From: an uncultured Lachnospiraceae bacterium
GTDB lineage: Bacteria; Bacillota; Clostridia; Lachnospirales; Lachnospiraceae
Length of the DNA: 59,767 bases
Assembly (NCBI GenBank): GCA_947564735.1
Contig: CANOEC010000024.1
Span: 1-59,767 of the forward strand
Reading direction: 5' to 3'
This document shows, piece by piece, positions 26,920 through 35,836 of the stretch (position 1 is the stretch's first letter; every line of letters starts with the position of its first letter). The position numbers were made by a program, and so were the translations under genes. The notes below the pieces were generated by a model. The model worked only from the letters and a program-made list of their open reading frames with translations, was not told the origin of the DNA and ran no database searches.

Positions 26920-28530
26920 CTACCGATACAACGTATCTGTAATATATTCCATCTCAAATCCCAGTTCTCCCAACCGTTCCAGACTGCTTATCACATCATT
27001 ATTTATCTCCTGCGCTTTCTCTCTGCTGAACGAATAATCCATGTTCGGATTCACATAATTCGGCGCTGCCGCTTTTACATATCCGTCAAAACCTGCCAGC
27101 GCCACATGCGCAGCCTCTGCCTCTTTCAACAATTTCAAAAACATAATCATCGGGTTATCTACAATGAGTGCCTCCTCGTCCAGAAGCGCACTATAATTGA
27201 ATACATAATCAAATGTTCCTGACGCTCTTGTTACGTTTGAAGTGGCAAGCGTCGTCAGCCTCCCGCTGCTTTGGCTGAGTCTGGTCGAAAGCGGCACATA
27301 CCTTTTTGCATTGCTGATAAAAACAGCATCTATAGGAATATCAGCAGGGACAAAATTAATCGCAATCTTTACCACTTCCTCTTCATTCTTTGCCTCCAGA
27401 TAACTGTTAATCTTATCACTCTGTTCCACGACATTCTTGCCCGGCGCAAGCAACAAAACATCCTTGCCCTGCAGCCAGCCTCTCAAATTCCTTCTGTCCT
27501 TAACATCATCACACTCACACTTCTGATACTCTACATAAAGTCGTTCCACATATTCCACATCATAGAAAAGTTTCTTAGAATCATCCAATTTATCCAATAT
27601 TTCATTAATTGATTTGACGGAAAGCTTCTTCTTATCCATCAGATATGTAACATAATTGGGGTGACAGTCTTTTGACGCCGACAGGAAAAATTTAAAAGAA
27701 TATCCCCATGGAATCTGCTTGTATATCTCCATCATCGTCACATCAATCGCCTCCAGAATCTGGCTGCAATGATAATGCTTGCCGAGGTTATCGTTCATGT
27801 ACATTGCAAGCAGCTCAAGCGGAGCGTTTCCAGCGCTTTTACCCATTCCGTAAAGTGTCCCGTCAATAATGACTCTCCGTTCTATATGCGGAAGCTCCAT
27901 CACTTCAATACAATTGGCATAAGCAAGCTGAAAATTATTATGCGAATGATAGCCTAAACCAATCTCTGCTTTCATATGCCGGTTTGCAAACTCAAAATAA
28001 TGCATCAATTGGTTTTTGTGCAAAAGACCATAGGTATCTACCAGTGAGAAGGCATAGGGTTCCAAGTCATTCACCAGTCGTATCAAGTCCATCAGCTCCT
28101 CATCGTTGTAGCTGGTGATGGAAACTGCCTGCGCAAAGACCTGATACCCTAATTCCTTAATCTGCCTGCAAAATGCAATGGCTCCCTCCTTCTTTTCTTT
28201 TTTAAAAATGACGCGGATACCATCCATAAAGCTCTCCGCTGCCGGAATCATCTGTTCAATACTGCACGTCCCGTAATCTATCATCCCGACAATCATGGAT
28301 TGCCCCTTCAAAAGTCCTGCATAAGTCCTGTTTACAGATACAGCATCCGGGAAAATCGTTCGATTTGCATCATATTCTCTCGATTCATTGATAAAACCGA
28401 TTTCTATAATATCAAGTTCTGCACTGACCAGCCGTTCAAAAATATTCACGATATTATCGTGCCCGAACTCCCAGTCATTCAGATAACCGCCATCCCGCAG
28501 GGTGCAGTCCAACAGACTGACTATCGACAT
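26920..28530 (-). CDS. HMG-CoA-lyase-like aldolase with an extra C-terminal domain
   Basis: A 536-residue protein. The N-terminal 280 residues form a DRE-TIM barrel: LLDCTLRDGGYLNDWEF gives the Arg-Asp pair and metal Asp, GLGYHSHNNFQLA the metal His residues, and IDGTLYGMGKSAGNAPLE the family's late signature. This is the group of 4-hydroxy-2-oxovalerate aldolases and homocitrate or isopropylmalate synthases. From about 340 a second domain begins with KDVLLLAPGKNV; I do not recognise it. AAAGGAG lies 9 bases before the ATG. It is next to the thiamine-diphosphate enzyme, so the two may share a keto acid: one releasing or making it, the other transferring its acyl part to a sugar. This link is inference. 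Confidence 0.83.
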   Translation of the reverse strand: MSIVSLLDCTLRDGGYLNDWEFGHDNIVNIFERLVSAELDIIEIGFINESREYDANRTIFPDAVSVNRTYAGLLKGQSMIVGMIDYGTCSIEQMIPAAESFMDGIRVIFKKEKKEGAIAFCRQIKELGYQVFAQAVSITSYNDEELMDLIRLVNDLEPYAFSLVDTYGLLHKNQLMHYFEFANRHMKAEIGLGYHSHNNFQLAYANCIEVMELPHIERRVIIDGTLYGMGKSAGNAPLELLAMYMNDNLGKHYHCSQILEAIDVTMMEIYKQIPWGYSFKFFLSASKDCHPNYVTYLMDKKKLSVKSINEILDKLDDSKKLFYDVEYVERLYVEYQKCECDDVKDRRNLRGWLQGKDVLLLAPGKNVVEQSDKINSYLEAKNEEEVVKIAINFVPADIPIDAVFISNAKRYVPLSTRLSQSSGRLTTLATSNVTRASGTFDYVFNYSALLDEEALIVDNPMIMFLKLLKEAEAAHVALAGFDGYVKAAAPNYVNPNMDYSFSREKAQEINNDVISSLERLGELGFEMEYITDTLYR

Positions 28531-28612
28531 AGAATCCAACTCCTTTCCATACTTCCTGACACTTCACAATTCCTGCCATTCTATTTTTCTTACATATCCA
28601 TACCATCCGTTT

Positions 28613-30238
28613 TTACTCAGCATCCGGCATTTTAATCACCAGCACCCCGTCAATATATCTCATACTGCCATCCTGCGGATATGCCGGCATCTCTTGAAAT
28701 TCCTCTGTTTCAGCCAATTCCTGCCATCTATCTTTTTCTACCAGCTGCATGTCATAACCATGGTAATATTTACAAAAATCTGCAATATCGTCTGCTTTTT
28801 TTACAAACGTATATGGTTCACCGCCAACCATATCAGCCAGATAATCAAAGTATTCCATTTCCTTCGGATATTTATTTAACATAATTTTAAGACGCGCATT
28901 ATCCGGCATATTCTCATTAATCATTGCAACCTGCGCAGAAGAATCATATTCTTCCATAGACTCAATTCTCGAAACCAGCCTGACCGTATATGAGTAGGTT
29001 GCCTCATAATTTAACTGCTGTCTGAAATAAATCGCATTATCTGTCAGAAACCCATTGTAGGCAACAAGAAACAGTAAACCGCATACTACATAACACAGTA
29101 TTCTGTTCATAACCACACTTTTTGCGCCATCTTGTGGCACTGTTAAATCAGAAACAGACTCTTGCTTCCTTTCTTTTCCTATATTTTGATCCACAAGCAT
29201 AAGACACATCAGATACGGCATGAGAAACGTATACTGCATCAATACATGCGTCTGATTCCTGCTGACCACTGAAATCAGATTATACACTAATGGAATCAAT
29301 CCGGTCAGCAACATAAGCATGACCCACCAGCCTATAGGGCGCTTATACTTCTTTGCTCTACGGATTACCAAAAAAATGACCAGTAACGTCAGAATAACAT
29401 TGACAATCACCATCATACGGGAAGATGTAAATCCACCCTTCAGATAAAAAAACTGCACAAACTCATAATACGCATAAATAACAATTTTAATGAAATCCCG
29501 CACACTGCCAAACTGCCCCATTGCGGACAAACCCTGATAGTCTGTCGCCCCGTAACCAGTAGCAGTCTGTATCACTTTATTGATTACAAGATATAAAATC
29601 AGCGATACAGCCGCCCCGCCAAGGCATTTCCCTACCCTGACAGCATAGACTTTCCACTCGGCTTGTGTATCTACATAATCCATAAAATAGTATAAAAACA
29701 GCAACGCAATTCCCATACACCAGAATGCCTGATAGCATCCACATGACAATACCAACAATATAACACCACAGACATTGGCTGAAATTTTCTCCTGTACCAG
29801 CAACCATGCCCCCCATACTGCCAGAAACATGCTGATAAAATACGCATCCGCTATATAACCATACAGAAATATATTTGCCGCCACCGGAAAAGTACACAGC
29901 AAACCGCACAAAAGTGCAATAGACAACCTATGTTCCATCCGAAGCAACGATATAAGTACGACAGCCGTTCCGGCAAACGCCAGAATCGATATCACGCCCA
30001 TTACATACGGAATGCTGACCGAATTGCCGCTTACACGATCCAAGATAACGCCTGCCCACCTTCCATGCTGTATCTTGACCTCGTCCGTATCTCCCACTAA
30101 AAGCCTGTTCACATCATCATGATTCGGAAGCTTATTGGTAAAAATATATAAATGCGTCACCAACATCGTTATCACGCCGACAAAAAAAGCCCATTTCTGC
30201 CTCGATTCAATTTTAGGAAAATAAATATTTGGGTTCAT
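28613..30238 (-). CDS. Membrane glucosyltransferase-domain protein (GtrII-like)
   Basis: A 541-residue polytopic protein with about eleven membrane segments. NHDDVNRL after the first helix gives the acidic pair of a GT-C enzyme, then KIQHGRWAG and FLYGYIADAYF, which match the pattern of the glucosyltransferase GtrII domain family. The last 120 residues form an outside domain. These enzymes take a sugar from undecaprenyl phosphate and add it to a chain on the outer face. Its start overlaps the stop of the upstream GT-C-like gene by 4 bases (ATGA), so both are translated together. The GtrB-like enzyme at 9864 or the GT2 at 3490 could supply its donor. Confidence 0.78.
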   Translation of the reverse strand: MNPNIYFPKIESRQKWAFFVGVITMLVTHLYIFTNKLPNHDDVNRLLVGDTDEVKIQHGRWAGVILDRVSGNSVSIPYVMGVISILAFAGTAVVLISLLRMEHRLSIALLCGLLCTFPVAANIFLYGYIADAYFISMFLAVWGAWLLVQEKISANVCGVILLVLSCGCYQAFWCMGIALLFLYYFMDYVDTQAEWKVYAVRVGKCLGGAAVSLILYLVINKVIQTATGYGATDYQGLSAMGQFGSVRDFIKIVIYAYYEFVQFFYLKGGFTSSRMMVIVNVILTLLVIFLVIRRAKKYKRPIGWWVMLMLLTGLIPLVYNLISVVSRNQTHVLMQYTFLMPYLMCLMLVDQNIGKERKQESVSDLTVPQDGAKSVVMNRILCYVVCGLLFLVAYNGFLTDNAIYFRQQLNYEATYSYTVRLVSRIESMEEYDSSAQVAMINENMPDNARLKIMLNKYPKEMEYFDYLADMVGGEPYTFVKKADDIADFCKYYHGYDMQLVEKDRWQELAETEEFQEMPAYPQDGSMRYIDGVLVIKMPDAE

Positions 30239-32346
30239 TTAATCAATGCTCCATAGTGTTCTACCTGATTGTTTTTTATACTCGGATCCAATTGCAGATA
30301 ATAGACATTCCAATACCAATCTTCATCAAAATCCAAATTCCAAAACTCTTTTATCGTAATCGCTTCATCTTCAAATCCGTAGTTTCTCATATAATCGAAC
30401 GCAGTCTTTCGTTCTTCTGTTTTCCTGCTTCGATAACAGAGCACGCACTCGTTTTGTTGTGCCGTTTCTACCACAAATGTCGCCAAGGAGTCTCCTCCGG
30501 TACAATCTATCGCCATAAAATCAGTCACATGACTCTGTGTATCCCAGCCAAGTTCCGCATAAATTTCCTGTATCCCCATCCCTATAGCATAGGTATCTTT
30601 CGGAACCTTCTTCTCGATATCTTCCGTAATTGCATGAAACTGTGACATGTCATAATAGCCCGCCGCTATTCTTTCCGATATGCGGAAACGAGTCTGCCAC
30701 AAAGTCAGCATCGATAAGATGGACAAAAGTGCGACAAACAGAAATTGCGTCCCTCTCACCCCATAGGCAAGCCCGCTTACACGATTCCACTGTCTGTCCG
30801 CAACGATAGCCATAATAAAAACCGCCTCAAAAAAAGCAATCGACAGATAATCAAAACAAGGTCTGTTGACAAAATACGTCAGATGACCAAATGCAAAAAC
30901 AGCCGCAATCCCCATAAGATAATCATTGACCTGCGTCCGGTGGTACAACTCTCTCACAACATATAAGAGTATTGCCGCTCCCATAAGCAGGAACACAAAA
31001 TACCAGTAACTAATCTGCACCGGAAAAAAAATCGACAGTCCCGTAACAAATCCGCCACGCCATAACGCCGATACGCCGCCTGTCAGAGCAGTCCCACCTG
31101 CTGCCACCTGTACCGCCTGCTCCGCTGCCTGCGCTACAATCGTCTCGGGCATATCCCATGACGCCATCGGAAACAGCAAAAAACGCAAACCATGGAACGG
31201 CTCACCCAATGACATATTGTATACATTAAATATCCCGACAAAGCCTGCAATCGTAAAAACAGCATACATCAGATTCCTCAGTATGCTTGCAACGAAATGT
31301 TTCCGGTTCCGTTCCGATCTCACATAAAATTCTTCGTATATGATACATACACCAGCCCATACACCAAGACAAACAATCCCCGTCTCCACATTCCAAAGCA
31401 GAGATAAACAGCACACAATATAACCTATTAACTGAATCCCTTTTCTTTTTTTATAAAAGAGCGCCGTCATTAAATATAATTCTATCCCGGCAAAAAAAAC
31501 CCGATGCGGAAACATCTGCCAATGATTAAACTTATAATATAAGAACATGACCGGTACCGCCCCTGCCGCAATGACAGAAATAAAATGATTTTTAATACAC
31601 AAATCCAGCGCCAGCGCAACAAAAAACAGACTTAATCCGCCAACGACCGCTATCACAATATTAAAAGCCTTATAGTCTCCCCCCAGCCACTTGACCGGAT
31701 ACTTTAACAGTATCGCATAATGTCCGTAAATACTCTGGTTGCTGTATGTATACGGCTCATTCATTAAGGCATTGTAAACCGATACATAATATGCACTTCC
31801 ATGCATTCTGTCATTCGCCGTCCAGTTCGGCGCATACATGGAAAATCCTGCGATTGCCGATGCCAGTAAATAAGCCGGGTAACGAAGTAGCTCTACAATT
31901 TTGCGCCGCTTTCCTGTCCACACAAATGCGGCAATACCGGCAATACCAGTCCCTATCATCAGACAGAATACTTTCCAATCCGTTTTACCATGCCACGGAA
32001 ACCACTCTCCACTCATGGCAGGATATACAGTCGTTGAATTTAAATAGCATTTTGCCAGCAAAAAAATATGTGCAGCAAATAACAGCGCACCCACACTATA
32101 TAAGGCAGCTTTGGAAATCTTTATTTCTTTTGCATACCTCATGCATAATAACATGGAAAAAAGAAGAAATATAAGAAAAACACATCCCGTCACGAAATAA
32201 ATCCTAAAATTATTTGTCTCTCCTGCCATGAAATCCTGAAACACTTGAAATACCAGCACGCCAAAGGTCGGCACTAATGTCATTGCCAGCATTCCAAGCG
32301 CACTGACCTCATATTTATTTAGTACGACTTTAACAGGCTTCCCCAT
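30235..32346 (-). CDS. Large polytopic GT-C-like membrane protein
   Basis: About 703 residues. Some fourteen hydrophobic stretches cover residues 15-590, with a loop after the fifth containing NWTANDRMHGSAYYVS. The motif has an acidic residue in the place where GT-C glycosyltransferases keep theirs, and SNQSIYGHYAILLKYP follows. The last 120 residues are soluble with several Cys. No family was named with certainty. The ATG at 32346 avoids overlap with the CBS gene and has GGAGG 12 bases away, with AGGAGA closer. It is translationally coupled to the GtrII-like gene downstream, so the two likely act on the same polymer. Confidence 0.68.
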   Translation of the reverse strand: MGKPVKVVLNKYEVSALGMLAMTLVPTFGVLVFQVFQDFMAGETNNFRIYFVTGCVFLIFLLFSMLLCMRYAKEIKISKAALYSVGALLFAAHIFLLAKCYLNSTTVYPAMSGEWFPWHGKTDWKVFCLMIGTGIAGIAAFVWTGKRRKIVELLRYPAYLLASAIAGFSMYAPNWTANDRMHGSAYYVSVYNALMNEPYTYSNQSIYGHYAILLKYPVKWLGGDYKAFNIVIAVVGGLSLFFVALALDLCIKNHFISVIAAGAVPVMFLYYKFNHWQMFPHRVFFAGIELYLMTALFYKKRKGIQLIGYIVCCLSLLWNVETGIVCLGVWAGVCIIYEEFYVRSERNRKHFVASILRNLMYAVFTIAGFVGIFNVYNMSLGEPFHGLRFLLFPMASWDMPETIVAQAAEQAVQVAAGGTALTGGVSALWRGGFVTGLSIFFPVQISYWYFVFLLMGAAILLYVVRELYHRTQVNDYLMGIAAVFAFGHLTYFVNRPCFDYLSIAFFEAVFIMAIVADRQWNRVSGLAYGVRGTQFLFVALLSILSMLTLWQTRFRISERIAAGYYDMSQFHAITEDIEKKVPKDTYAIGMGIQEIYAELGWDTQSHVTDFMAIDCTGGDSLATFVVETAQQNECVLCYRSRKTEERKTAFDYMRNYGFEDEAITIKEFWNLDFDEDWYWNVYYLQLDPSIKNNQVEHYGALIK

Positions 32347-32350
32347 TCTC

Positions 32351-32704
32351 CTATCTGTCCTCCAAGTATTCATAGATATCGTCAATTGTAATAAAATCAA
32401 TCAACTTATTGCTATGGTCAATAACTGGTAACAGACTAATTCGTTTCTTCCTAAAAATCGGGTATGCCTTTTCCATATCTTTTTCATATAAATGCAGAAA
32501 AGAATTCTTGATAATCTGCTTGACCGGCGTATACAGGTTCTGCCCTGCAGATAATGCCCTCAAAATGTCTCCCTGACTCACAACACCTATTACCTTATCT
32601 GAATCGCTCGTTACAATCGCCACTCTGTTATTATAGCTTTCAAACTGCTCCAATACTTCTTTGATTGTATATTGTTCTTTCACACAATAACGCGCTAATT
32701 CCAT
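32351..32704 (-). CDS. Free-standing CBS-domain pair protein
   Basis: A 117-residue protein consisting of two CBS motifs only (VIGVVSQGDILRAL for the first and LIDFITIDDIYEYLE for the second). CBS pairs bind adenosyl ligands and regulate attached enzymes. In several nonulosonate loci a CBS pair is fused to a sugar nucleotidyltransferase (PtmE type). Here it is alone, 89 bases after the NeuC-like gene. AGGTGG lies before the ATG at 32704. It may regulate one of the NeuA/RfbF-type enzymes or be the remaining half of a split gene; no nucleotidyltransferase follows it directly. Confidence 0.8.
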   Translation of the reverse strand: MELARYCVKEQYTIKEVLEQFESYNNRVAIVTSDSDKVIGVVSQGDILRALSAGQNLYTPVKQIIKNSFLHLYEKDMEKAYPIFRKKRISLLPVIDHSNKLIDFITIDDIYEYLEDR

Positions 32705-32793
32705 TTTGCACAGCACCACCTTTCTATGTCTTGATATCATTGCTATAGGATAAATTTTCTGTATCGTTCATATAACCATTTTAATGGTATACC

Positions 32794-33936
32794 TTAGTAC
32801 GTCAGCTGCTTCACGAGTAACTTCTGATCAATCGGCGTATTGACAAGCAAATCCAGTATTCTCTCTGACGAGTGCCCATCCCCATACGGATTTACACATT
32901 TCTCCTCAAGATATTCCCGAAACTCTCTGCTGATTGCTTTCTCAATAGCTGCTGTTACCTTGTCCAATTCAAACGGAACATCAATTACATTAATGCCTCT
33001 AAAACGCAGATTCTGCCGTCTTCCAATATTGACCGCTGGAACTTTGAAGGTAGGCGCCTCAAGCAATCCCGAACTGGAATTTCCTACTACGCATTTCGCA
33101 TTCTTTAAAAGTCCGAGATAATCTTCCCTTTTCAAGTTGGCATACATGTAGTATTCACCCTCACGGTACTCCTGAATCGCATACTTAACTCCGTTTGACC
33201 CGGCATCATTGTTCGGCAGGATAATCACTTTCGGATAAGGAAAATTATTTAATGCCTTGATAAAGATTTCCGCCTGCATTTCCGCCTTGTCTGCCTCTTC
33301 CGTAACCGGATGCATCACGCCCAGCAGATATCCGTTCCGCAAATGCACGCAGAGCTTATCCTCAATCTCATCCAGCTCCGTATATTGGGCGGAAACCATC
33401 TCGTCAATCTGCGGTGCCCCCACGTTGTGTACGCGAAATGCTTCTTCTCCAAGTTTAATTAATCGGTCCGCCGCGTCCTGATTGGAAGCAAAATGCATAT
33501 GCACCAGTTTACCGATGGCATGGCGGGTCATATTATCAATATTTCCCGAAACCTCTCCTGCCTGAATATGTGCAACGGGTGTGTAAGTATAAGCCCCTGC
33601 AATCGCACCCATAAGCTGTTCTCCGCGGTCACCTGCCAGAAGAATCCAGTCAGGCTTTTCATTCTCAATAATATCCGGCATGGACGACAGAAAAATTCCC
33701 AGCGACTTTGCCTGTGTCACATGACTGTAACCATCCAGAGACATATGCACCTTATAATCAATATGGAAACCGTCATTCTCAATCTCTTTATAAGAATTCC
33801 CATATGCAGGAAGCAGATGCATGTTTGTGACAACCAATACTGCCTCTACATCCGTCCGCTCCTCAATCAATCGCAGAATCGGACGGATATAGCCCCACTC
33901 TCCTCTGGAACCGGTTATAATCATAATTTTCTTCAT
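32794..33936 (-). CDS. neuC: UDP-GlcNAc 2-epimerase (hydrolysing), NeuC/LegG-like
   Basis: A 380-residue protein of the epimerase_2 fold (GT-B like). It starts KIMIITGSRGEWGYIRP and has LLAGDRGEQLMGAIAGAY, HIQAGEVSGNIDNMTRHAI and VGNSSSGLLEAPTF, which match NeuC and LegG. It would produce ManNAc (or its 2,4-diacetamido-6-deoxy form) from the UDP-sugar, giving the acceptor for NeuB. It follows NeuB in the same direction with a 130-bp gap. No LegB/LegC dehydratase and aminotransferase genes are nearby, which leans towards the sialic acid route; but the CBS neighbour is more usual in legionaminate sets, so the sugar remains open. Confidence 0.9.
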   Translation of the reverse strand: MKKIMIITGSRGEWGYIRPILRLIEERTDVEAVLVVTNMHLLPAYGNSYKEIENDGFHIDYKVHMSLDGYSHVTQAKSLGIFLSSMPDIIENEKPDWILLAGDRGEQLMGAIAGAYTYTPVAHIQAGEVSGNIDNMTRHAIGKLVHMHFASNQDAADRLIKLGEEAFRVHNVGAPQIDEMVSAQYTELDEIEDKLCVHLRNGYLLGVMHPVTEEADKAEMQAEIFIKALNNFPYPKVIILPNNDAGSNGVKYAIQEYREGEYYMYANLKREDYLGLLKNAKCVVGNSSSGLLEAPTFKVPAVNIGRRQNLRFRGINVIDVPFELDKVTAAIEKAISREFREYLEEKCVNPYGDGHSSERILDLLVNTPIDQKLLVKQLTY

Positions 33937-34067
33937 GTTCTATCTGTTATTACACTCGCCGCATCAAATCATCTCTCCGGCTTATGCATTTCCTCTCTCA
34001 ATAATCCGCACCATTTTGCAGCAGCTCTATGATACTGCTGTCTTCATCTCTCAAACGCTTATTTTAA

Positions 34068-35099
34068 CTATATATCCAAGTCTTCCCACTTTAGCAGCAC
34101 ATTTTCATCAATATCCCTGACTGCCTTCCTGCCGATCACTTCCGACATACGGTGTGACGGAATGCCTGTACCCGGACGCTTGGACCAAATCATATCCTGC
34201 GTAATCTCCTCGCCTGCTTTAATCTGTCTCAGAGATACAATACTTCTGAATGCCCATGAACGGATTGAGTCCTCATCCTTATGAACGCGTTTCTCACTGC
34301 CGGATGCCAATTCAATCTTACGGATTCCGTCCACCAGACGATACAAATCTTCAAAATCAATGGAAACCGTCTGGTCAGGTCCCGGCGTCTGTTTGCTCAG
34401 GATAACATGCTTTTCGATAATGGACGCACCCAAAGCAGCAGCCGCATAACATGTATATAAATCCGGCGTATGATCTGAATGCCCGATGACCGCCTTCGGA
34501 AAGGCTTCCTTCATCTTTGCAATCACGCCCAGATTCACGTCTTCATATTTGGGCGGATATTCGGATAGACAGTTCGTAAACGCGAACTCCACACCAGTTT
34601 CAGCAAGGGCATCATAAGTTCTTTTGATTTCATCCATGGTACACATACCAGTTGATACAATCATTGGTTTGCCTAATTTGGCTATCGCCTGTAACGTCGG
34701 CACATCCGTCATCTCACCGGAACCAATCTTGAACGCTGATACGCCTATTTCATTCAGCTCATATGCCGCCTTCAGACTAAAAGGCGTACACAGATACATA
34801 ATACCAATTTCCTTACAATAATTCATCAGCTCCACATGCTGGTCAAGTGTCAGCGCATGTAACTTCAAGAAATCATAGAGCGGGATATCAAAGTTCGATG
34901 ACATCGGCACGTCTTTTAACATCTCCTCATCGGGAAGATGATGCTGGAACTTGATACAGTCCGCTCCCGCCAGCTTTGCCTGCCGGCACATTTCTTTCGC
35001 TGCATCCATATTTCCCATATGGTTATCGCATCCCTCCGCAATAATAAACACCGGCTGTCCTTCACCAATGACTCTGTTCTCAATCGTGATTGTTCTCAT
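34068..35099 (-). CDS. neuB: N-acylneuraminate/legionaminate synthase (NeuB-like)
   Basis: A 343-residue protein with the NeuB TIM barrel (about 15-260) and a C-terminal SAF (antifreeze-like) domain (about 280-340). FIIAEGCDNHMGN, GADCIKFQHH, FKIGSGEMTDVP and IIEKHVILSKQTPGPDQTVS are conserved for binding PEP and metal. It condenses PEP with ManNAc or the related six-carbon sugar to make the nine-carbon acid. The usual IAEIGxNH reads IAEGCDNH here, a deviation near the active site. GGAGG precedes the ATG at 35099, which overlaps the NeuA stop by 20 bases, so translation is coupled. Confidence 0.92.
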   Translation of the reverse strand: MRTITIENRVIGEGQPVFIIAEGCDNHMGNMDAAKEMCRQAKLAGADCIKFQHHLPDEEMLKDVPMSSNFDIPLYDFLKLHALTLDQHVELMNYCKEIGIMYLCTPFSLKAAYELNEIGVSAFKIGSGEMTDVPTLQAIAKLGKPMIVSTGMCTMDEIKRTYDALAETGVEFAFTNCLSEYPPKYEDVNLGVIAKMKEAFPKAVIGHSDHTPDLYTCYAAAALGASIIEKHVILSKQTPGPDQTVSIDFEDLYRLVDGIRKIELASGSEKRVHKDEDSIRSWAFRSIVSLRQIKAGEEITQDMIWSKRPGTGIPSHRMSEVIGRKAVRDIDENVLLKWEDLDI

Positions 35100-35784
35100 T
35101 TTCTCCTCCATTTCTAATCAGCTCTTCTGCCAGCAGGATATCAATCGGTTCGTTAATATCTAAACCTTCTCTCTCCGGAATCACATAGCCGTTCACATGA
35201 TGTCCCAGAACAGATCCCGTCTCTATAAGCGACTGCCTGTCCGTAATATACACCGCACTGTTCTCGATATAAATCGGCTCCCTGTCCTGTCTCCTTCTGG
35301 GGGCGTCTGGATATAACCTGCGGTAACGATCTGCGCCTTCCTTAATCCAATAGTCGGTTCTTGTCTCTGTCAGCGTCAGGAGCGCGTCATATTTCTCCCT
35401 GTCCTCTTCATATTTCTCGAAACATGACTTGACAGTATGCGCCTTGCGAAGAGGTGATGTCGCCTGCAAAGTCACAACAGCATCGTAAGTATAACCTTTT
35501 CGTTCTTCCATCACATGCAGCGCATGAATCAATGCCGACTCCGTGCTTGCCTTATCACCGGAAATATCCTGCGGTCTGTCCACCACCCCGATTCCCTGCG
35601 TGCAAAGCGCAACCGCTTTAATCTGCTCCGAATCGGTACTCACCACTACGTCGCCGTCAAATGCCACATCATTCATCATCTCCAGCGAATAGGTCAATAA
35701 CGGTTTGCCGTTTACCGGGTATATATTTTTCATCGGTATTCCCTTGGAACCGCCCCTCGCGGGGATCACTACCAGAAATTTCAT
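35080..35784 (-). CDS. neuA: CMP-nonulosonate cytidylyltransferase (NeuA/LegF-like)
   Basis: A 234-residue protein beginning VVIPARGGSKGIPMKN, the CTP-binding motif of the CMP-sialic acid synthetase family. It also has LQATSPLRKAHTV with the Arg that contacts the sugar acid, and a late DINEPIDILLAEE metal motif. It activates the nine-carbon acid as CMP-sugar. It has no fused esterase or CBS domain. NeuB and NeuC follow at once, giving the complete path from UDP-GlcNAc to CMP-nonulosonate. No sialyltransferase of families 38, 42 or 52 was recognised in the window. Confidence 0.92.
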   Translation of the reverse strand: MKFLVVIPARGGSKGIPMKNIYPVNGKPLLTYSLEMMNDVAFDGDVVVSTDSEQIKAVALCTQGIGVVDRPQDISGDKASTESALIHALHVMEERKGYTYDAVVTLQATSPLRKAHTVKSCFEKYEEDREKYDALLTLTETRTDYWIKEGADRYRRLYPDAPRRRQDREPIYIENSAVYITDRQSLIETGSVLGHHVNGYVIPEREGLDINEPIDILLAEELIRNGGENENNHD

Positions 35785-35836
35785 ATTGTTTTACCTCGTC
35801 TTCTCATTTATACTACCACATTTTATCATAAAATAC

